Below, piece after piece: positions 18,801 through 26,346 of a stretch of 64,000 nt of DNA. Each line of letters starts with the position of its first letter. Position 1 is the first letter of the stretch. The position numbers were made by a program, and so were the translations under genes. Source of the stretch: Flavobacterium sp. 245 (GTDB lineage Bacteria > Bacteroidota > Bacteroidia > Flavobacteriales > Flavobacteriaceae); the NCBI RefSeq assembly GCF_004362055.1, contig NZ_SNXB01000007.1, positions 124,001-188,000 of the forward strand. The letters run 5' to 3'. The notes under the pieces are model-generated. The model worked only from the letters and a program-made list of their open reading frames with translations, was not told the DNA's origin and ran no database searches.

Positions 18801-19880
18801 TTCATCTTCGCAAAACGATAAAATAAAGTTCTCGGCAGGATTTTTAGCATTGTAGCGAATGCTTTTAAAATATTTTGGCGTGTTGCTCAGCATACTAATA
18901 CCGCCACGAAGCGAACCAAACCATTTGTTGCCGTCTTTATCTTCGTATAAACTCCAAACCGAATTACTTTTTGCCAGCTGGTTTTCATTTACACTATTGT
19001 ACGGAATCGCTTTTTTATTTGTTCCAATGACTTTGTAAATACCACAACCGTCTGTCGTAATCCAGATTTCCTTTTTCTTGTCGACAAGAATATCGGTTAC
19101 GCTGCATTTATTTGAAAAATAGTTTTCTGAAATTACTCCTGTTTTGGTATTAAAAAGAAAAAGTCCTTCATCAGTTCCAAGCCAAAGATTACCGTCAGAA
19201 GCCAATTTCATTGCTTTTACTTCTTTTGAAATGGAGAAAACCGCTTTTAAAGTTTTTGACTGATAACTGTAACTGCAGATCCCAACATTGCGGACATAAA
19301 TCCAGGAATGCTTGTTTTTTTGATCTTCCTGAATGGCAATGGCATCATAATTATTGATGCTGATTTTATTGCCCAAAACAGTAAGCGGAATTTGTTTCCC
19401 TACAAAAGAATCATTTTCAAAACGGATTAATCCTAAACTTTGAGAAGCAACTAAAAACAGATTGCCCGAAACCGAGCGCATCTGGTGAATAATATCGTTT
19501 AGAATTTTCTTTTTGTTAGATGAAAAATATTCCGCAGGATGAAATGCAGCTGTCGATTTATTATAAATGCTGATTCCGTTTGCCCCTCCCACCCAAATGT
19601 TTTTTTGAGAATCGCCTTCGATATTATAAACGGCGTTAAAGGAAAGTGATTTTTTATCGTTGATTCGGTTTCGGAAAACTTTAAAATTATAACCGTCGTA
19701 ACGGTTTAACCCATCGTAAGTTCCAAACCAAAGATAACCATCGCTGTCCTGAAAAATGGTTGTCACCGAATTGTTTGACAAACCATCAGAAATATCAAGA
19801 AATTTCACCGGATTATCCTGCGCAAAACTCAGCGAAGTGAAACCAAACAGCAGTATAAAATACAGAACAAAATACTTCAA
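15840..19880 (-). CDS. Hybrid two-component system regulator (HTCS)
   Basis: Single-chain sensor and regulator for the adjacent PUL. N-terminal signal peptide, then two periplasmic beta-propellers made of ligand-sensor repeats (for example GYLWFGTYDGLNRYDGYNFK and GNLWMSTYNGVCRFD), a Y_Y_Y domain ending WVYTLYLLGI-like transmembrane helix, a histidine kinase with ISHEFRTPLSL near residue 823, an ATPase domain, a receiver with the phospho-acceptor in LVISDIT near 1131, and a C-terminal AraC-type helix-turn-helix (EVGFEDPKYFRQQFVKLFG). No ATG is available at the front. TTG at 19880 gives a proper signal peptide (1346 residues); TTG at 19919 directly follows an in-frame stop and adds 13 residues. 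Expected trigger: an imported oligosaccharide; target: the operator at 15438-15472. Confidence 0.92.
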   Translation of the reverse strand: MKYFVLYFILLFGFTSLSFAQDNPVKFLDISDGLSNNSVTTIFQDSDGYLWFGTYDGLNRYDGYNFKVFRNRINDKKSLSFNAVYNIEGDSQKNIWVGGANGISIYNKSTAAFHPAEYFSSNKKKILNDIIHQMRSVSGNLFLVASQSLGLIRFENDSFVGKQIPLTVLGNKISINNYDAIAIQEDQKNKHSWIYVRNVGICSYSYQSKTLKAVFSISKEVKAMKLASDGNLWLGTDEGLFLFNTKTGVISENYFSNKCSVTDILVDKKKEIWITTDGCGIYKVIGTNKKAIPYNSVNENQLAKSNSVWSLYEDKDGNKWFGSLRGGISMLSNTPKYFKSIRYNAKNPAENFILSFCEDEKKNLWVGTDGAGLKYWNRKNNTYSNYGNKLSSPFITGIIRDNNNEIWLSTWAGGVNKINPKNNSVTQYSCYNPFTKQIEKNIWFVYKDSKANIWASATNEGALYFFDRTKNSFELFDKSVTNLQCLTETSDGKLWGGNYTSLFSIEKKSKKISKVAIGNPIRCIHEDKDKNLWLGTQEGGLLLFDRKTNTFKRLTTDDGLPSNTILRLLEDKEGNLWMSTYNGVCRFDKKRKTFRNFSVNDGLQSNQFSFNAGTELSDGEFLFGGINGFNIFFPEAIKGFNQKNNLLLSDFYVNNQSIEESKVEVSEPDSGNMKKISLDYDQTALSLEFVAIDYNNADKINYAYFLEGWDQQWNYVGQARKANYSRLPEGNYTFKVKTTNFKGGWNKEVNLVSIQVLPPWYRTWWAYTLYLLGIAGALFVYLDYEKNKEALKYKVKIAELESKKEKEIAEKQSSMFTYISHEFRTPLSLIINPLKKAVQKERVENGSSGSDLAIAHRNARRLLSLVDQLLLFRKAENDADSLRLSPINVNKLCNEVYQCFVNQAKDKNIRYNFNIPDNEIEIIGDYEKIEISLFNLMSNAFKYTPVGGEISLKLTETNSDVEMEISDSGEGIDKADIDVIFEKFRQINSKVSISTGFGIGLFIVKYFVDKHKGKVSCSSEIGKGSNFKLTFLKGSSHFENAVISNDVQQRSQLFDELNIDDIEENNTANNQMSETDFQTVMLTDKRTVLIIDDNDDIRNYLIKLFSENYIVYSAENGEEGLKLTKKHMPDLVISDITMEQMDGLELCRKIKESNDLSHIPVILLTASKNPETHLQGINDGADDYIMKPFDDDILAARVESLLRNRSNLRTYFLDSITLRENTQKVPAEYQFILKKCIDIVEANIHKKDFTIKTFAQEMGMSHRTLYTKIKIISGQTLNAFIRSLRIRRAAMLMLTEDMNIAQASAEVGFEDPKYFRQQFVKLFGMTPSEYIKKYKSSFNSDLNIIG

Positions 19881-20059
19881 AATAGTATGCTTTTTTGTGA
19901 ATTTGTGTAGAAAGCACAATTATAAGCCTATTTATGGCAATTTTGCAAAAATCAATTCATAAAATTTTGATTTTATGAATGGTGTGTAAGATTAAATCTT
20001 ACGTTTTAATTTTTAATACAGGTTTGCTGATAAAATATTGGAACGTTTTTTCCCTGCTG

Positions 20060-20076
20060 GAGCGAGCATCTCGCTC
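20060..20076. repeat. REP-like palindrome
   Basis: GAGCGAG-CAT-CTCGCTC, a perfect 7-bp arm palindrome in the 248-bp spacer between the HTCS and the hypothetical gene. GC-rich in an AT-rich setting, like a single REP unit. Only one copy is in this window. Confidence 0.5.
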
Positions 20077-20168
20077 GTGCACGTGTAGCATATAAATTTC
20101 TAACTTCTTTTTTGGCATACATATAAACTTTTTTCAGGACGAGACACCTTTTATAGCACCCTAAAATA

Positions 20169-20741
20169 TTATTTAAGATTCCCTTGCCAATCTATTTTAA
20201 TAGGAAAAAATAATTGATGCCATCTTTCTATAAAACCATCTATGTTTTCCATATCAGATTTTATTAATTTCCTTAATTTTTCTGTTTTTCTGTTATACCC
20301 CCATTTGGTATAAAAACTCCCTAATTTATGCTCTGGCAAAAACAACATATAAAACAATGGCGGGCCCATGTACTCATCACTTCGTAATCGGATTTTAGTC
20401 ATTCTAAAAGCCAATTCGCTAAATTTAAGACCGTCAAAATCCTTCAAAAGAGACAACGAACTTAAATTTGGTTTTACTTCGAAAATATTTAAAAAAATCT
20501 TAATCCATTTTTCACCACTAATAATTGAAATTTCAATTCGCTCAAGATATTTTTCTTGCGAGATTCTGGAAAATTGGTAAATATATCCACGAATGCTTCT
20601 GTCATATTCGCCATGCCACGAAGTTTTATAAGGATCTGGCTCAAAACCATTTGCCAATAAAGCAGGAATTCCTACCTCTTTGAAAATCTCATTTCTTGTT
20701 TTTAAGAGCGCTGCATTTTCAACTTTATAAATTAATCCCAT
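20169..20741 (-). CDS. Hypothetical protein
   Basis: 190 residues beginning MGLIYKVENAALLKTRNEIF. No signal peptide or transmembrane segment, so probably cytoplasmic. It is rich in aromatic and charged residues (HGEYDRSIRGYIYQFSRI, PPLFYMLFLPEHKLG). I do not recognise the family. Flanked by the HTCS and a tetR-type gene, with no obvious operon partner. The start ATG at 20741 is preceded by a short AT-rich spacer. Confidence 0.55.
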   Translation of the reverse strand: MGLIYKVENAALLKTRNEIFKEVGIPALLANGFEPDPYKTSWHGEYDRSIRGYIYQFSRISQEKYLERIEISIISGEKWIKIFLNIFEVKPNLSSLSLLKDFDGLKFSELAFRMTKIRLRSDEYMGPPLFYMLFLPEHKLGSFYTKWGYNRKTEKLRKLIKSDMENIDGFIERWHQLFFPIKIDWQGNLK

Positions 20742-20869
20742 TTTCCTTTATTGAAATTTGTATCAAAAAACTATCTAATTAAACAAATATAAATTAAAAA
20801 TCAAGACTTCAAAAATCAGATAACTTTTATAAAAATGCTTTACCATTTTAAAATAAAAAGTTAAAATAA

Positions 20870-20900
20870 TTGCAAATAAAGACCGAACGGTCTAAATTTG
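20870..20900 (+). promoter_or_regulatory. tetR promoter with overlapping operator
   Basis: TTG at 20870-20872 and a perfect -7 box TAAATTTG at 20893-20900, spaced 20 bases. The palindrome AGACCGAACGGTCT (20880-20893) lies between them, so a bound repressor would block the promoter. The same motif recurs at 21521-21544, before the MFS gene. Together they imply autoregulation by the TetR protein. Confidence 0.8.
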
Positions 20901-20921
20901 CAGTGTCAAAATGAGAAGATC

Positions 20922-21503
20922 ATGAGCAAAGCAGAAAGAACCAGACAATTTATCATAGAAGCATCGGCGCCTATTATTAATAAAAAAGGAATGGCGGGTA
21001 CTTCTATCACTGACATAATGGAAGTTACAAAACTTGCCAAAGGCGGTATTTATGGGAACTTTGAAAATAAAGAAGAAATCTGTATTGAATCCTTTCTCTA
21101 TCTTAGAACTCGACTTGCAAGCAAATTAGATACTGCAGTATCAAAAGGCAAATCGGCACAGGAAAGACTTTTCAATTTATTGGATGTTTACGGAAATGAT
21201 GAAACAATGATTGACGGCTGTCCCATACTAAACTTTGGAACAGATGCCGATGATACCAATCCAATTGTAAAAGAGCATGTAAAAAAAGCCATTTTTTCGG
21301 CCCAAAAAAGATTTTATAGCCTAGTTGAAGACGGAATAAATAATAAAGAATTAAACGCAGCAATTAATGCACAGCATTTTAGCATAAAAACTTTTGCTAT
21401 GATTGAAGGAGCTATTTTATGTGAAAAAATTACCGGCGATCACTCCCAAATGATGATTGTGCTGGAAAGCATCAAAACCGAATTTAAAAAATATGTTTTA
21501 TAA
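20922..21503 (+). CDS. TetR/AcrR family transcriptional repressor
   Basis: 193 residues from the ATG at 20922 (MSKAERTRQ). An in-frame TTG at 20898 would add 8 residues but overlaps the -7 box, so it is unlikely. The N-terminal helix-turn-helix is clear (GTSITDIMEVTKLAKGGIYG, FENKEEI). The rest is a helical ligand-binding and dimer domain of the usual TetR length. It is followed by an MFS drug-efflux gene 81 bases away, with the same palindromic operator before both genes, so it probably controls itself and the pump. The inducer is unknown. Confidence 0.9.
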   Translation: MSKAERTRQFIIEASAPIINKKGMAGTSITDIMEVTKLAKGGIYGNFENKEEICIESFLYLRTRLASKLDTAVSKGKSAQERLFNLLDVYGNDETMIDGCPILNFGTDADDTNPIVKEHVKKAIFSAQKRFYSLVEDGINNKELNAAINAQHFSIKTFAMIEGAILCEKITGDHSQMMIVLESIKTEFKKYVL

Positions 21504-21520
21504 TATATTTTTTTTATCAT

Positions 21521-21544
21521 TTTTTAGACCGTTCGGTCTAAAAA
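21521..21544 (+). promoter_or_regulatory. TetR-type operator upstream of MFS gene
   Basis: Arms TTTTTAGACCG and CGGTCTAAAAA around a central TT: 11-bp perfect arms. The core AGACCGnnCGGTCT matches the palindrome in the tetR promoter. It lies 40 bases before the MFS start. Confidence 0.8.
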
Positions 21545-21584
21545 ATCCTATGGAACCACATTAAAAACAAATAAAAAAAGAAAA

Positions 21585-22799
21585 ATGAGAATTTTACAAG
21601 AAAACCATCAGGGATTTAGTACCCTACTTGCCCTAGCATTGATCCCTCTATCTGGGTTTGCTACAGATATTTATTTACCGTCATTACCCGCAATGGCAAA
21701 CGATTTGAACGTTTCAGCTTCGGCTGTGCAGTTTTCACTGGTAGTGTTTATGTTCAGCGTTGGTATCAGCCAATTTTTTATAGGAAGCATATTAGACAGT
21801 TTTGGGCGTTATAAAATCAGTCTTGCGTCGCTCGCCTTGTTTTCGCTTACCAGTTTTGTAATCGCATTAGTTCCTAATATATATGTGATTTATGCCATGC
21901 GAATTATTCAAGGAATTACGATTGCACTTATCGTAGTGGGAAAACGTGCTTATTTTGTTGATTTGTTCACCGGCGAAAAACTAAAAAGTTACATTAGTAT
22001 GTTTTCCATCATTTGGGCTTGTGCTCCTATTATGGCACCGTTTTTAGGCGGTTATCTGCAAAACAGTTTTGGCTGGAGATCTAACTTTTATTTCCTTGGT
22101 GGTTTGTCGCTAGTATTTTTAATTCTGGAACTAATTTATAGTGGTGAATCCTTAAAACATTATCATCCATTTAAACTAAAATTAATTGCACAAACGTACA
22201 AAGGCATGCTTCAAACGGCCGATTTTACCTTAGGTCTGGTTATTATTGGAATTTCGTTTGGAATGGTTGTCGTTTACAGTTTATCGAGTCCGTTTATAAT
22301 TGAACGCGTTTTGGGTTATTCTGCAATTACAACAGGATACAGTTCGTTGCTTTCTGGTTTTTCATTAATGACTGGCGGTATAATTGCAAAATCGCTGATT
22401 AAAAAGCCTTTAGTTCAAAAAGTCAGCATTGCGTTTGGCGTTCAAATAACGTTAGTATTGCTGATGATTTTTACCGCTTCTTTTGGAAGTAACATTTATA
22501 CATTAATCGGTTTTATAATCGGAATTCATATTGCCGGCGGTTTTATTTTCAATATAATTTATGGATATTGTCTAAGCCGTTTTTCAAAAAATGCCGGAAT
22601 CGCAAGCGGACTTACAGGCGGTGTGATGTACATGATCAGTTCGATATTCAGCTATGGATTTGCTAATTTATTTGAAGTAAAAACACAATTATTATTAGGA
22701 GTTGCCGATTTTGCACTACTTGTAATTGTAACTATTATTTTTATCACTTTCAATAAATACAGATCAAAAAACTTAGCCGAAGCAAAAGCCATTTCTTAA
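21585..22799 (+). CDS. MFS multidrug efflux transporter, Bcr/CflA type
   Basis: 404 residues with about 12 transmembrane helices. The first helix carries IPLSGFATDIYLPSLPAM, and the loop between helices 2 and 3 has SILDSFGRYKISL, both typical of the Bcr/CflA drug-resistance subfamily (drug/H+ antiport across the inner membrane). It is paired with the TetR gene upstream and preceded by a matching operator, so expression is probably drug-inducible. The substrate cannot be told from sequence. A terminator overlaps its last codons. Confidence 0.88.
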   Translation: MRILQENHQGFSTLLALALIPLSGFATDIYLPSLPAMANDLNVSASAVQFSLVVFMFSVGISQFFIGSILDSFGRYKISLASLALFSLTSFVIALVPNIYVIYAMRIIQGITIALIVVGKRAYFVDLFTGEKLKSYISMFSIIWACAPIMAPFLGGYLQNSFGWRSNFYFLGGLSLVFLILELIYSGESLKHYHPFKLKLIAQTYKGMLQTADFTLGLVIIGISFGMVVVYSLSSPFIIERVLGYSAITTGYSSLLSGFSLMTGGIIAKSLIKKPLVQKVSIAFGVQITLVLLMIFTASFGSNIYTLIGFIIGIHIAGGFIFNIIYGYCLSRFSKNAGIASGLTGGVMYMISSIFSYGFANLFEVKTQLLLGVADFALLVIVTIIFITFNKYRSKNLAEAKAIS

Positions 22800-22820
22800 G
22801 GAAATGGCTTTTTAGTTTTT
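22784..22820 (+). terminator. Intrinsic terminator overlapping the MFS stop
   Basis: AAAAGCCATTTC (22784-22795), loop containing the stop codon, GAAATGGCTTTT (to 22812) and a T-rich tail. The left arm encodes the last residues of the protein, so coding and termination signals are merged. Confidence 0.85.
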
Positions 22821-22889
22821 AAATTGCTGGCGCAAAGTCAAAAAGATATTTACACAGTTTAGTATATTTTGAAACTAAAATTTTCCCCT

Positions 22890-23077
22890 CAATCGTTAGC
22901 GCAGATTTGCAATCTGTGCCCACAAAGGTTGGACACAATGCAAATCAAAACCTTTAATTTGTTCTCGCCGTTCTAAAAAACTAAAGATTTTTTCAAAACA
23001 AATCTAATAAAACGACCTCTAAATCATTTTCTAAACCTGAATAATTTCTTGCCGAACTAAAACAATAGTCTTCTGGT
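22890..23077. repeat. 188-bp direct repeat, copy 1 (REP plus RAYT 3' end)
   Basis: Starts CAATCGTTAGCGCAGATTTG and contains the REP palindrome GCGCAGATTTGCAATCTGTGC, then on the minus strand the last 26 or so codons of a REP-associated transposase. It matches 23636-23823 with about three substitutions and no indels. The transposase part ends abruptly at 23077, where the stop of the next ORF begins. Confidence 0.85.
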
Positions 23078-23574
23078 TACCAGACACTAATACAATTTAA
23101 TTTCCATTCTCTATTTTTCAAAATAATTAAGATCGTTTCAATTGATGAAATTATTCCGATATAATAAAATAAACTTTTAAAACCATGAGTGCTATTAAGC
23201 ATAATTTCAGTCAAATACAAATAAAATGTAAAAATCCAAATCTTGCTTAAATATGAACTAACAACAGCTACTTTTTTATATTTGAAATAACTCAAAAATA
23301 AAATAAACGTTTTAAGACCTAAAAGAATTATAAACGCATCAATAAAACTGAAAAGACTAATCTTGGTATACAAAAAAATTACAAACATCATTATCGGCCA
23401 ATAAAAATAGTTAGAAAGAGCTTCAACAGTATTTTCATTTTTTCTGTAGTTTAAAACTAAACCAATGATTAACAAAAATTCAATTATTAAGTCATAATTA
23501 TCCAAATAATTAAACTTAAATAAAACAACACTTGCTGTCAATATTAGAAAAAAACGAATAATTAGTTTTGTCAT
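23077..23574 (-). CDS. Hypothetical membrane protein, possible truncated CDP-alcohol phosphatidyltransferase relative
   Basis: 165 residues with about five hydrophobic segments, starting MTKLIIRFFLILTASVVLF. The segment YFKYKKVAVVSSYLSKIW and the closing SIETILIILKNREW faintly recall the C-terminal half of CDP-alcohol phosphatidyltransferase-like proteins, but the catalytic DG..AR motif of that family is absent, so function is not claimed. The gene lies exactly between two copies of a 188-bp REP/RAYT repeat, and its stop coincides with the junction of copy 1, so its natural 3' end may have been replaced. Confidence 0.5.
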   Translation of the reverse strand: MTKLIIRFFLILTASVVLFKFNYLDNYDLIIEFLLIIGLVLNYRKNENTVEALSNYFYWPIMMFVIFLYTKISLFSFIDAFIILLGLKTFILFLSYFKYKKVAVVSSYLSKIWIFTFYLYLTEIMLNSTHGFKSLFYYIGIISSIETILIILKNREWKLNCISVW

Positions 23575-23635
23575 ACATTTTTTTTAAACATTATCAAATA
23601 TTTACGATAGTTATCCGATCACGCAGATCTATCCA

Positions 23636-23823
23636 CAATCGTTAGCGCAGATTTGCAATCTGTGCCCACAAAGGTTGGACACAATGCAAATCAAAACCTT
23701 TAATTTGTTCTCGCCGTTCTAAAAAACTAAAGTTTTTTTCAAAACAAATCTAATAAAACGACCTCTAAATCATTTTCTAAACCTGAATAATTTCGTGCCG
23801 AACTAAAATAATAGTCTTCTGGT
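23636..23823. repeat. 188-bp direct repeat, copy 2 (REP plus RAYT 3' end)
   Basis: Nearly identical to 22890-23077. Here the transposase reading frame continues beyond the repeat boundary at 23823, so this is the parental arrangement and copy 1 the derived one. Confidence 0.85.
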
Positions 23824-24119
23824 AAAGTTACTATTCTGTCTTTTACAGGATTATTGTGAATGTAATCTATTTTTTGTTTAATGAATTTGTTGCTATAAAT
23901 ATGTTCAGCATGATAACCGTTTTGCCAAACTTTGTAGTTCTGTTCGTTTTTAAAATTTTCACAGGCCTTCCGAAAATACTCCAACATCCATTCCCTTCTG
24001 CTCTCTGGCTCATCAATTATAGTTTGAACTATTTTCTTGGAAGTGATTTTTTTAAAATCTCTAACAACATCACATAAAATAAAACCATATGTAGCCTTAC
24101 AAAGTAAATGAACATGATT
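23739..24119 (-). pseudogene. REP-associated tyrosine transposase (RAYT) remnant, 5'-truncated
   Basis: Minus-strand frame with 126 residues from NHVHLLCKATYG to a normal stop. HVH is the metal-binding HxH motif of Y1/TnpA-REP transposases, and KIDYIHNNPVKDRIV is the conserved C-terminal signature with the tyrosine. Full-length relatives have roughly 50-70 more residues before HVH. Here the sequence directly upstream is a REP palindrome and the frame meets a TAG at 24132-24134, so there is no start. The longest intact ORF inside is 82 residues from 23987 and would lack HxH. Judged inactive. Confidence 0.8.
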
Positions 24120-24220
24120 TGCAAATCTGCGCTATCGATGCGAAGAATTTATCATAATTAACAATCAGCTTTATTGATTCTCTTTGCGGGCACAGATTAC
24201 AAATCTGCGCTATCGATGCG
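24120..24220. repeat. REP units upstream of the RAYT remnant
   Basis: GCAAATCTGCGCTATCGATGC at 24121 and again CAAATCTGCGCTATCGATGC near 24199, the second preceded by GGGCACAGATTA and so forming the same palindrome as at 22900 and 23646. No gene in 24120-24326; a 69-residue ORF across it is only REP sequence. Confidence 0.75.
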
Positions 24221-24326
24221 ATAATTAGTAGAAAGAATGAAATGATTCTATATGTGATAAAACAAAAAAACTGCATAAAAATCGAAAAGATCTTTACACA
24301 GTTCATAATATTTTAGAGCAGAAATT

Positions 24327-24914
24327 TTACCCCAATAAAAAAACAATCAAACCTCTCGCGCCATGCGCACCTAAAACCAAAGACTGCTCAATATCAGCCG
24401 TTTTTGAAGGTCCGGCGATGAAAGTTCCAAAGCCATAATCCTGATTTCCTATTTTTTCATAAGCCTGATGCATTGTTGGATAAATATTTTCTTTGTTTAC
24501 TATAATAGCCAAATATTGTGCAATAAAAGGAGAAACACGCTGTCCTAAAATATCATCAGTAACCCAAAGTGCGCTGTTTTCGGCAACACCAAAATGCGCT
24601 TTTATAACAGTCAATTCCACATTTTTAAGCGAATGCGGATCGTCATTTGTCCAGTCTAAAGTTGCAACTTCTGAAAGTTCTGGAAGCGTTGTAACAAAGC
24701 GTTTTTCTATATCATAATGCTTTTTGATATAGGAAATCACTTCATCATAATTTGAAACTTCAACAGGATTGCCACCAATATTTTTCAGTACGGTTTTATA
24801 CGTTTCTAAAACATCAAACTTTTCAGACCCTAAAACTTTTAAGTCTGGCAAAGCAGTTACAGATTCCGGCTGATTCTGTTTTATTTTACGTAATATATCG
24901 GCTTTACTGCTCAT
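24327..24914 (-). CDS. lutC: Lactate utilization protein C (LUD domain)
   Basis: 195 residues, LUD/YkgG domain throughout, starting MSSKADILRKIKQNQPES and ending with GPSKTADIEQSLVLGAHGARG, the hallmark of LutC. With LutA and LutB it forms the iron-sulfur enzyme that oxidises L-lactate to pyruvate in the cytoplasm. The first 11 bases overlap the end of lutB, so the two are translationally coupled. Neighbouring rhamnose genes yield lactate, which explains the placement. Confidence 0.9.
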   Translation of the reverse strand: MSSKADILRKIKQNQPESVTALPDLKVLGSEKFDVLETYKTVLKNIGGNPVEVSNYDEVISYIKKHYDIEKRFVTTLPELSEVATLDWTNDDPHSLKNVELTVIKAHFGVAENSALWVTDDILGQRVSPFIAQYLAIIVNKENIYPTMHQAYEKIGNQDYGFGTFIAGPSKTADIEQSLVLGAHGARGLIVFLLG

Positions 24915-26307
24915 TGTTTTTCTCTTTTGCTTCTCTTGAATTTTTCTTGTACCAATCTCTAAATGATTCTTCTGGAACAGCAGGCATTTCGCGCTGATCG
25001 TACCATTTATTCATTTTATTATTGACCAAACCGGGAGCATTTTTCATTATAAATCGGCCCGATTTTCCAGCGATATTAAAAACCGTCGGATTGGCTAATA
25101 CGGTTGCCATTGTTTTCATTGCAATGGTTTTTGATGTTGGCGTATATCCTTCCTTCACCAAAACCTGACGCCATTTATATAGTTGATCATGAATGTCGAT
25201 TTTTACCGGACAAACATTGGTACACGAGCCACAAAGCGTACTAGCAAATGGCAAATCGGCATTTTTGCTCATGTCGAGATTTGGTGCCAAAATAGAGCCA
25301 ATTGGTCCTGCAACAGCATTGTGATAACTATGTCCACCGCTTCTTCTGTAAACCGGACACGTATTCATGCACGCGCCACAGCGAATGCATTTTAGCGAAT
25401 TTCTAAAATCTTCTCTTCCTAATTGTGTGCTTCGTCCGTTATCAACAATTACAATATGAATTTCTTTGCCGTCTCTTGGCTTTTTAAAATGGCTTGAAAA
25501 AGTCGTAATAGGCTGTCCCGTTGCACTTCTAGCCAATAATCTCAAGAAAACACCTAAATGTTCTCTTTTAGGAATCAGTTTTTCAAATCCCATGCAGGCA
25601 ATGTGAACATCTGCTAAATGTGCGCCCATATCTGCATTTCCTTCATTGGTACAAACTACAATTTCACCCGTTTCAGCAATGGCGAAGTTAACTCCGGTCA
25701 AAGCGGCTTTTCGGGTTAAAAAAGTATCACGAAGTTGGTGTCGCGCTGATTCGGTTAAATATTGCGGGTCAAAATTTCCTTTTTCGGTACCTAAATGTTC
25801 ATGAAAAGTTTCGCTTACATCTTCTTTTTTAAGATGAATTGCCGGCAAAACAATATGACTCGGCGGTTCTTTACGAAGCTGTACAATATATTCTCCTAAA
25901 TCGGAATCGATAACTTCGACACCATTTTCGGCTAAATATTCATTCAAATGGCATTCTTCTGTAAGCATTGACTTTGATTTCACCATTTGCTGTACATTGT
26001 GCTGTACCAAAATAGAATGCACAATTTCGTTATGTTCTTTTGCATCGGCTGCCCAATGCACTTTTATTCCGTTTTTTTGTGCATTTGCCTCAAATTCAAT
26101 CAAATAATCGTGAATATTAGAAAGCACATTATTCTTGATTTTAGAAGCTGTTTCACGCAGTAATTCCCAATCCTGAATTTGATAAGCGGCTTTATCACGC
26201 TTTTCGCGCACAAACCAAAGCGTTTCATCATGCCAGTCTACTCGTTTAACATCTTTATTAAAACGTGCGGCGGCTTCACTATGTTCTATTGTTTTTTTTG
26301 AAGACAT
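24904..26307 (-). CDS. lutB: Lactate utilization iron-sulfur protein LutB
   Basis: 467 residues. The LUD domain covers about 60-290. Two 4Fe-4S ferredoxin motifs follow: CIRCGACMNTCPVY near residue 305 and CGSCTNVCPVKID near 360. The C-terminal 80 residues match the LutB C-terminal domain. Part of the LutABC L-lactate oxidation complex. Overlaps lutC by 11 bases, while lutA lies 1.6 kb upstream beyond an inserted GH28 gene. The spacer to GH28 is only 39 bases, so GH28 and lutBC are probably co-transcribed. Confidence 0.93.
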   Translation of the reverse strand: MSSKKTIEHSEAAARFNKDVKRVDWHDETLWFVREKRDKAAYQIQDWELLRETASKIKNNVLSNIHDYLIEFEANAQKNGIKVHWAADAKEHNEIVHSILVQHNVQQMVKSKSMLTEECHLNEYLAENGVEVIDSDLGEYIVQLRKEPPSHIVLPAIHLKKEDVSETFHEHLGTEKGNFDPQYLTESARHQLRDTFLTRKAALTGVNFAIAETGEIVVCTNEGNADMGAHLADVHIACMGFEKLIPKREHLGVFLRLLARSATGQPITTFSSHFKKPRDGKEIHIVIVDNGRSTQLGREDFRNSLKCIRCGACMNTCPVYRRSGGHSYHNAVAGPIGSILAPNLDMSKNADLPFASTLCGSCTNVCPVKIDIHDQLYKWRQVLVKEGYTPTSKTIAMKTMATVLANPTVFNIAGKSGRFIMKNAPGLVNNKMNKWYDQREMPAVPEESFRDWYKKNSREAKEKNNEQ

Positions 26308-26346
26308 CTTTTAAAAAGTTTATTATAAACGAGCTTGTTTTTACTC

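Noticed and set aside
24097..24306. 69-residue minus-strand ORF beside the RAYT remnant
   Set aside because: Its repeated IAQIC segments are just translated REP units.
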